A DNA stretch of 5,788 nt, taken from NCBI GenBank assembly GCA_964468725.1, contig CAYXVU010000319.1, positions 1 through 5,788 on the forward strand, written 5' to 3'. Shown here in pieces: positions 1 through 5,788 of the stretch (position 1 is the first letter of the stretch; each line of letters opens with the position of its first letter). The translations under genes were made by a program, and so were the position numbers. This stretch comes from CAYXVU01 sp964468725. Lineage in GTDB: Bacteria; Acidobacteriota; Blastocatellia; UBA7656. The notes beneath the pieces are model-generated. The model was not told where the DNA came from. It did not search any database and saw only the letters and a program-made list of their open reading frames with translations.

Positions 1-3000
1 AGTTCCGAATCCGCGCCGGCGGCAGATGACGAACCGGTGAGGGCAAGCACGTCGAGCGGGCGCAATTTCAAATCAGCGAGCGTAACGACGATCTCTTTGC
101 GGTGAGGCGGATCGCCTTCAGGGATGCTGACTCGACAGCGAACCTTCGACGGATCTCCAAGTACGGAGCCGACCCAAGCATCAAGACATGGTTCAGCCGT
201 AGAGCGCGGGGTCTTTGCCGTCCAACCGCTCGGCATAGAAGACACTTTGCCGCCGATTACGAGCGCGACGCGATGAGTCAACGTTAGTCCGTCTCTGGGA
301 GTGCGGACGATTTCCGGGTCAGGCGGACGCATACCCTGCGCCAGCGAATCGAGCGACGCAGCGCTTGCCGTCGTGTTGCCGCGCACCGCTTGATAAGCGG
401 ATTCGGCGGTCAATAGATCAGCCACAGCATCAACCGCGTCATCGAGTTTCTGAAGTTCAGCTTCAAATGCAGGAACTGCGCCTTTGGCGGGCACGCCCTT
501 GGCCTTGTCGCCGAACGGCAGCGTTCCATCGCGCCAAGCAGTACGCAATTGCAAGCCGTCAACTACATTTCGCGCTGCAATCATCTCAACCGGCTCAGAC
601 GATTTCTCAATTTTGTCGGCAACCAGCGGATAAAGCGCGCGCATCGGCGCAATGTAGATTTCAATTTGATTTTCGTGAAGACCCCGCTCGAACTGATAGC
701 CAAGCACGGCGCCCAACGGCTGACCATTGCGCACGCTGTCGAGTATCGCGCGGGCGCGGCGCACACGCGATGAAGTCAGCGAAACGGCGTATTCCGTCCG
801 GTCTTTGCCGCCGCGAGTAAGATGCGCATTGCGCAACACGGCGGCGGTCGAAGCGTGCGTCATGGAAGGCGCGTGGATGTAGCCGCCTGAAAATGCGGGC
901 GCCTCGGCAAGCCTGCCGTCGGGCAGAGTAATGATTGCGCCCGCGGGTTTGGCGCGCAGATTTTCCACCCAAGCGAACGCGCCGATGTGAGTTCCTCTTG
1001 ACGGTACCGGGTTGAGACGGCGTATCTCTTCGATCCGCTTTTTGGCAAGCGATGTGACCCACGCATCCAAGCGATGCGAACAGATGTCGAGCGTCTCTGC
1101 GGTCAAGCGTTCCAACTCAGCCGTCGGCAATCTCTCAAGTTTTTGCAGGCAGAATCGATTCGCAGTAATCGCATCCTTTATCGTTGCGCCGGCTAAGTCT
1201 GAAAGCAGGTATTCGCCGAGCGGCAGCCCCGCCGTCAAGCCGCCGTAATTCATCTTGAGGTAATCCCAGATCGTGTTTCGGCTTGCAGTGAAAGCGATGT
1301 CCCAAAACTCGCGCTCATAGCGCTCGAAATCCTGAACTTTGGTCGCAGCTGTGTTTTCGATCAAAAAGTCATAAGCGATGCGAACGTATTCAACCAACGT
1401 CGCATGACGCAGAAGCAGATAAAGCATCGTGCCGGGCGGCGAATTGACGTTGCCGGAATTGTCCTTTCCGAAATCTTCCTTGCGCAAATTATCAATCGAT
1501 GCCGTCCGAATCCATTCGATATAGTTCGGCTGTAAAGTTTCGGTTTCTGACAGAGGCCCGGATTGGACGAGGGGAGCGGCGAAGCGTTTTGAATCAAACG
1601 TCTGAATCAACCAGTTGATGCGCGCATTCATCCAGTCGGGCCTCTTGCCGAGTTTCGAGATCAATCCATAGACGCGCGACACGAGCGCAAGCTGATTTCT
1701 CATGGCGATCCAATTTCCGCCTACTGCGTCATAGAGCGCTTTCACAAAGCCCGGACCCATAACATTCCGCACGCGCACTTCCTGCGCGGCGGCATCCATT
1801 CCGAGCACTGCGAGTAAATCGGCATCGGCATCGGCTGTCCGTCCAATGTGAGGCGCGTTGGAGGAAGCCTTTAGCCAGACATTTTGAACAAGGTCTTTCA
1901 GCACGTTTGGAAGATCGCGCTCGAAATCGCTTTCGGCAAACTGAGAAGGCACAAAATAGTTTAGCGACGTGACCGGCAAAAGCCCGTATGGTACGGCTCC
2001 CACGCGAAACGCCGGATAAGCGCCGCGCGCTTTGACGTGTTCGATAAAGTAGCTGCGCATCTTCCCGACGTCGAAGGTCCTGTCATCGAATACCGGAGCC
2101 ATCATTTGGCTGATGAATTGACCGAGCGTCGCCGGCCACAACGCGCCGGCCATTGCGCCCGCTGCGCCGTATTCGTCGCGATCGGCGCCGCTGATGTGAG
2201 TAAGCGTCTGCTCTTCCAACAAACCGAGAGCGGCGGCGAATCGCCCGCCGTCTCTCCCGGACGTTACGAGAGGGCTTCCCTGCTCGACGGCGTAACTCAA
2301 GGCCGCGTCGGGATCGGGCGGCGGGTAACCTGATTTTGCTTCGCTGGTATTATTGGTCGGCGTGCCTTGCTGAACAAAAGCGAAGCCGCGCGAATAATGG
2401 TGCGCATCGAAGAGCCGATCCAGTTGCACTTGATCGGGCATCTCTCCTCGCCCGCTTACGCCGACAACCACAAGACGGTCGAAGCCGTCGCTCAGGTCTG
2501 CGTCATCGAGCGGCATGTCAATGGCCATGCCGGCGCCCAGCGCGCGACCGTAATCGACTGTCCACAACAACTCCGGGCCTACCATCAGATTGTCGCCTGA
2601 GATGTCGATCGGAGGCTTGTCTGAGGTCGGCGAGATGGTGAGTTCCAACGGTATAGTCACTGGGTTGCTCTCGGCGCGGCGAACTGGAGCCGCGCCGCGA
2701 TAGGCGATTGCCAGCCAGCGGTCCGGCAACGCTTCGGCTCTTGCGGCCTGCGTCCAGCTTTGTGGTTTGAGGGAAGGCTTCGGGAAGTTCGGCTTTTCAT
2801 CCTTGCCGTGTGAGTCAAAGTTGAACGGCCTAGTTTGTCGCGCTGTCCACGCTGCTCGCTGCGCATTGGATTGTCTGACCAGCACACGCCAAGCGCTCTG
2901 TTTTTCCGTATCGGCTTTCGCATCCCATACCGCATTCCAATAACTTTCTCCGGCTATGCGCTCAACCTCAGTCAACAAATCCTCGTGAGTAATGGCGAAA

Positions 3001-3137
3001 ATCTCATCGGGATAGATGCGAATTCGCAAGAGCTTGACCGCAATGTCGAATTTGGTTTCCAGACGCACCGGCAGTAAGGCGATGGGAAACTGCGCGTTCA
3101 GCGTTTCAACTAGACTTTTGAAATCGGGAGCCGCCAA
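1..3137 (-). CDS. Very large conserved protein of unknown function (gene B), 3' end outside window
   Basis: I translated this frame in full: 1,045 codons from TTG at 3137 to the left edge without a stop. The start is chosen because AGGA lies 7 nt upstream, the likely conserved block FPIALLPVRLETKF begins at residue 17, and there is no in-frame ATG before about residue 184. Further blocks are RIRIYPDE (38-45), LPDRW (137-141), GFDRLVVVGV (218-227), GFAFVQQGTPTNNT (251-264), ALWPATLGQFISQMMAP (332-348), FRVGAVPYGLLPVTSL (377-392), LGMDAAAQEVRVRNVMGP (445-462) and GTMLYLLLRHATLVEY (569-584). They go on with HRLDAWVTSLAKKR (688-701), GTHIGAFAWVENLR (715-728), GGYIHAPSMTHASTAAVLR (751-769), GAVLGYQFERGLHE (809-822) and MRPPDPEIVRTPR (936-948). 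No signal peptide, membrane helix, Walker motif or known catalytic signature was seen. I recognise the motif set as that of large hypothetical proteins found beside homologues of gene A, but I know no experimentally assigned role. A structural or scaffold role in a tail-like assembly is only inference. Confidence 0.9.
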   Translation of the reverse strand, partial: MAAPDFKSLVETLNAQFPIALLPVRLETKFDIAVKLLRIRIYPDEIFAITHEDLLTEVERIAGESYWNAVWDAKADTEKQSAWRVLVRQSNAQRAAWTARQTRPFNFDSHGKDEKPNFPKPSLKPQSWTQAARAEALPDRWLAIAYRGAAPVRRAESNPVTIPLELTISPTSDKPPIDISGDNLMVGPELLWTVDYGRALGAGMAIDMPLDDADLSDGFDRLVVVGVSGRGEMPDQVQLDRLFDAHHYSRGFAFVQQGTPTNNTSEAKSGYPPPDPDAALSYAVEQGSPLVTSGRDGGRFAAALGLLEEQTLTHISGADRDEYGAAGAMAGALWPATLGQFISQMMAPVFDDRTFDVGKMRSYFIEHVKARGAYPAFRVGAVPYGLLPVTSLNYFVPSQFAESDFERDLPNVLKDLVQNVWLKASSNAPHIGRTADADADLLAVLGMDAAAQEVRVRNVMGPGFVKALYDAVGGNWIAMRNQLALVSRVYGLISKLGKRPDWMNARINWLIQTFDSKRFAAPLVQSGPLSETETLQPNYIEWIRTASIDNLRKEDFGKDNSGNVNSPPGTMLYLLLRHATLVEYVRIAYDFLIENTAATKVQDFERYEREFWDIAFTASRNTIWDYLKMNYGGLTAGLPLGEYLLSDLAGATIKDAITANRFCLQKLERLPTAELERLTAETLDICSHRLDAWVTSLAKKRIEEIRRLNPVPSRGTHIGAFAWVENLRAKPAGAIITLPDGRLAEAPAFSGGYIHAPSMTHASTAAVLRNAHLTRGGKDRTEYAVSLTSSRVRRARAILDSVRNGQPLGAVLGYQFERGLHENQIEIYIAPMRALYPLVADKIEKSSEPVEMIAARNVVDGLQLRTAWRDGTLPFGDKAKGVPAKGAVPAFEAELQKLDDAVDAVADLLTAESAYQAVRGNTTASAASLDSLAQGMRPPDPEIVRTPRDGLTLTHRVALVIGGKVSSMPSGWTAKTPRSTAEPCLDAWVGSVLGDPSKVRCRVSIPEGDPPHRKEIVVTLADLKLRPLDVLALTGSSSAAGADSE
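1818..1835. repeat. Three tandem copies of ATCGGC within gene B
   Basis: The plus strand reads ATCGGC three times in a row. On the minus strand, in the frame of gene B, this encodes Ala-Asp-Ala-Asp-Ala-Asp at about residues 435-440, in the stretch TADADADLLAVLG. The unit is six bases, so copy-number change by slippage would keep the frame. It may simply be codon repetition in an acidic linker before the LGMDAAAQEVRVRN block. Confidence 0.6.
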
Positions 3138-3141
3138 AAAT

Positions 3142-5788
3142 TTATCCTGTAGCTATGCTGATCATTTCCGAAGCGAGAATTGCCACGCGATAAGGGCGTC
3201 TCACCGTAACAAACGCAATATCGGAAGCTCGCGCATCAGGCCATTTCGCGCCGTTTTTATTGTTTATCGTCGGCAACGGCGAGTTGAAGCGAAGGTAATT
3301 GATGCTGTTCCACTCCGTTTCGTTTTTGGCGAAATGGCCCCACGATAATTGCGTCGGATCGGCTGCCGTCGAAGCGTCCCACGCATCAGAGGCGACTAGT
3401 CCGAATCGCGGTTCGGCAGGCTGTTCCTGCAAAACGAAAAACCAGCCGAGCTTGCCGTCGCCGCCTTTGGCTTCATCCATACTCATTTCAAAGCCGACGA
3501 AGGCGACATCGGGTTTCATCTTACCGAAAAAGATCGGATGCTTCTCATCCGCTTGATCGGCGCTTGGTCGCCGAGGGTCGCTTGGGCTATTCCGTACTGC
3601 TTTTGCTGCATAGATCACAGTATTCGGATAGCGCTGAAGCAGATCGCCGCGAATCATCAGCACGAGTTGTTCGCCGGGGGGACGCGGGCTGTTCTGCCCA
3701 AGATCAGCGGCTTTCAGCCAAGTGTGAATCGGCTTAATGTCTTTGAGGTCTGCTTCAGTGGTTGGATGTCCGCAGCCGGAGACGTCCCAGAACTGGCGAA
3801 AATACGAGCCGCGCTGATCGGTCGGATACTCGTTGAATAGCAGCGCGCGCGCCATCTCGTGATTGAGACCTACCATGTAAGCCTCGATAAATTTCAAATT
3901 CGGCGACAGCAGCGCGAGAGTATTCGGCTCGATTTTTTCAAGCCCCGGCAACAACCAGTCCTGACTTAGATCGCGCAACGGCTCATACATCGGCTGCGGG
4001 AATTCGGGCGCCGCCATAATCGGTTCTATAGGGTCGTCCGGGTTCCAGCCCGGGGGAGGATGCAAGCGCTTGCGAAGCGCATCGGCGATAGTGTCTTTAG
4101 GGTCGAGGGCTTTCACAATTACGTCTTTGAGCTTGCCGAGATCGACCTTCACTTTGATGTCGGGCTTCGGCTGATTATTGATTTTGTCGATCACGTCAAT
4201 GGCTGGATCATGGAAGTCTCCACCGTCGCCTTTCGTAACGTCGGAGCGGGATGACTCAGGATCCCAACTCCACATGCCTTTGCCCCGTTCAAACGGCGGT
4301 TCATAAGGGATCGCCTTTGAGAGCGGCGAGGCTTCGATTTTTTCCTTCGACAATTTGCCGTCCGTCCCCGCCAAATCAGTCGGCGTCGGCGCTGTAGCGG
4401 GCGTCTTGGGCGGCTGAGCCGGCGACAAGACGCCGTCGTTCAAACGGNNNNNNNNNNGGCTCAACAAGTCTTCGCGAGGCGGCTTGGAATCGCGCTCTTG
4501 ACGCCCTCCAATCGATCCCCTGCGCCGAGCAATACGCCGATAGCCGGCATCAAGTACGCCTTTGGGAATCGGGCTTGCTTCGATATGAGATGAGATGGTT
4601 GCTCCTTTAATCAAAATCAATGACTGAACCGGAGCCGTCATCATCAACAATGAATCGGCATCGGTCTTTTCGATGTGACGCTCAAGCAGGCTGGTCGAGG
4701 CTTCGCGCGCCAATTGCGCCATTCGCAGTTCTTCGTTGATCTTGCGAATGCCTTCAACCTGCTTCCAAGCGCTCGCCAAAAGCGCCTCGCGTTGATCCTG
4801 CACGACGAGCGTGCCCAACCCTGCGATCACGCGCCGTTGCGGGTCGNNNNNNNNNNACTGTCGGCATCTCCGCTCAAACGATTGCGAGCAGCATGCCAAC
4901 GCCCATAGAGCGGCGGAGTCACTGTCGTTTCGCCGCCATTCTCTAGGCGGTCTGCCGACAGGTTAAGCAGCAGTTTTAGGTCCTTTAACCACGCGGCGCG
5001 CTCTTTCTCGTCCCAAGATTCGGCTTTTGCGTCGAGGGTTGAGAGAGCGCCTTCAAGCTCCATTGGCGATTTTGACGGCGGGTGCGTTATACCGCCTCCC
5101 GGTCGGCTGACATCCATCCCGCGCTTGCCGACCGACGGATCAATAATGCGCGGCTCTAGTTTGCGCACAAGCGACTCGAAATCTCCGACGCCGCCGGTTT
5201 GAAATCGCCATTGATAATAGATCGGCAAATCCGCAGACGACGGTTTATCGGAAGTCGGCGCTGTCCACGACGGCTGCATCGCATCAATCGAGGCGTTCTG
5301 TTCATTGCCCAATCCGGCGAGTCGCCCGCGCTCGAAGGCGGGAACAAGAAAACATGTATAGGGAGTTTTTTCCATGAGTTTGCGGGGGCAGATGATGCGC
5401 GAGAGCGCTTGGCGAGGCGTTCTGTTTATCACATCCTGTATCGAATCCGCCGAAGCGCCGGCCGCGCCGATAATCTGCACGTGCGCCCAGCCCCATGAAC
5501 CTTCAAGATCAGGCAAGACGGAAACATTGTTGACATGAACAAGGGGCAGCTTTTGATTTGCTCCGACCGCATCATGAACCTCGAACTCTCCATCCTTGAG
5601 CGCGATCAAACAAAGCCAAGGGCGCAGGCGATCTGTAGTCTTATCGGCAATTGCCGGCGTATAGCGCCACGGCAAATCCGGCTGGTCGAACTCAATTAGA
5701 GGGAAGTAGTTTGTTTCCGCTTCAAACACATTCGGCGCCGGCCAAGTGCGCAACACGGCGCGCGGGTCGAAACCGACAATGTCGCCCG
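3142..5788 (-). CDS. Large conserved protein of unknown function (gene A), 5' end outside window, two assembly gaps
   Basis: Function is not recognised. The frame is open to the right edge: GDIVGFDPRAV precedes the GTG at 5756, so that codon is an internal Val and the true start lies beyond 5788. There are 310 readable codons right of the gap at 4847-4856, 129 between the gaps and 434 left of 4448. Likely conserved blocks, in order, are NYFPLIEFDQPDLPWRYTPA (fragment residues 26-45), LRPWLCLI (54-61), GSWGWAHVQI (96-105), LPIYYQWRFQTGGVGDFE (187-204) and PPLYGRWHAA (291-300). They continue with DPQRRVIAGLGTLVV (from 4845), a Pro-rich linker (4378-4422), WLLPGLEKIEPNTLALL (ending 3907), GLNHEMAR and EYPTDQRGSYFRQFWD (3784-3891), LVLMIRGDLLQRYPNTVIYA (3607-3666) and GWFFVLQEQPAEPRFG (3400-3447). 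It ends in TAA at 3142-3144. No membrane segment or signal peptide is seen in the readable part. The frame changes only across the N-gap, so the gene is probably intact. It is followed four bases later by gene B. A role in a phage-tail-like or eCIS cluster is a weak guess from memory. Confidence 0.88.
3145..3148 (-). promoter_or_regulatory. Shine-Dalgarno site of gene B, inside the end of gene A
   Basis: On the minus strand the end of gene A reads ACAGGATAA, followed by ATTT and the TTG start. AGGA occupies 3148-3145, giving 7 nt of spacing to TTG at 3137-3135. The ribosome binding site sits in the last two sense codons of gene A, and its stop lies between that site and the next start. This arrangement suggests translational coupling, with ribosomes finishing A reinitiating on B. 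It is also what decides the unusual TTG start. Confidence 0.72.
4448..4457. other. Assembly gap (10 N) inside gene A, frame preserved
   Basis: Ten Ns lie between KPPREDLLS and RLNDGVLSP of gene A. Both sides are in the same frame with 10 N, so the true length should be 1 mod 3 if the gene is intact. The gap lies beside a Pro/Thr/Ala-rich linker, a region where the length of missing sequence could well be more than ten bases. Confidence 0.95.
4847..4856. other. Assembly gap (10 N) that breaks the frame of gene A
   Basis: Ten Ns separate NRLSGDADS on the right from DPQRRVIAGLG on the left, both clearly coding on the minus strand but in different frames. If the gene is intact, the real gap must be 2 mod 3 bases long (for example 11, 14 or longer), so 10 N is a placeholder. 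ATG-initiated reading of the left part through the gap would give a false N-terminus, MACCSQSFERRCRQ, which is out-of-frame noise. Confidence 0.95.

Noticed and set aside
365..820. Plus-strand ORF of 151 codons
   Set aside because: It lies antisense to gene B, where the minus-strand frame carries ordered conserved-looking blocks such as GYQFERGLHE. The plus-strand translation is Arg/Gln/Ala-rich with no recognisable motif, which is typical of an antisense shadow.
661..1062. Minus-strand ORF of 133 codons in another frame
   Set aside because: It overlaps gene B completely in an alternative frame, is extremely Arg-rich and has no independent ribosome site that I could see.
3138..3141. Promoter or terminator between genes A and B
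   Set aside because: Only four bases separate stop and start, and no hairpin with a T-tract is seen there, so the genes are read as one transcript.
3850..3873. GLNHEMAR as a zinc metalloprotease signature
   Set aside because: HExxH is required, and the residue four positions after His-Glu begins is Arg, not His. No second metal-ligand motif was seen nearby.
4897..4899. ATG as the start of a separate 585-codon gene
   Set aside because: The first 14 codons are out of frame with the real protein, which reads LYGRWHAARNRLSGD there. The ORF exists only because the N-gap length is arbitrary.
5754..5756. GTG as the start codon of gene A
   Set aside because: The same frame stays open to the window edge with GDIVGFDPRA directly upstream, which reads as part of the protein. 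The GTG is an internal valine.

Overview
The window is a piece of a bacterial draft assembly. It has two 10-N gaps and a GC content in the mid-50s per cent by eye. It is almost fully coding, and every real gene lies on the minus strand. No RNA gene, mobile element, CRISPR array or integration site is visible. The phylum cannot be fixed from the sequence. A TTG start with a Shine-Dalgarno site and dense coding point to Bacteria; anything narrower would be a guess.

Reading the minus strand 5'->3' (right to left), gene A enters from beyond position 5788 and stops at 3142. It looks like two ORFs in different frames only because an N-gap of arbitrary length (4847-4856) breaks the frame. The flanking protein sequence on both sides reads as one protein with at least 873 readable residues in the window. 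Gene B starts with TTG at 3137, four bases after gene A's stop, and runs open for 1,045 codons off the left edge. The two genes form a tightly coupled operon segment, and neither is complete here.

Both products are very large, apparently soluble and uncharacterised. They carry dense blocks that look strongly conserved, such as FPLIEFDQPDLPWRYTPA and EYPTDQRGSYFRQFWD in A, and FPIALLPVRLETKF, VPYGLLPVTSL and GTPTNNT in B. I recognise these blocks as typical of large hypothetical proteins that occur side by side in environmental bacteria. I have a weak recollection that the pair sits in or near phage-tail-like or extracellular contractile injection system (eCIS) clusters. Nothing inside the window proves that link, because no sheath, tube, baseplate or ATPase gene is present. 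I therefore leave function open and list the pair as the item most worth following up.
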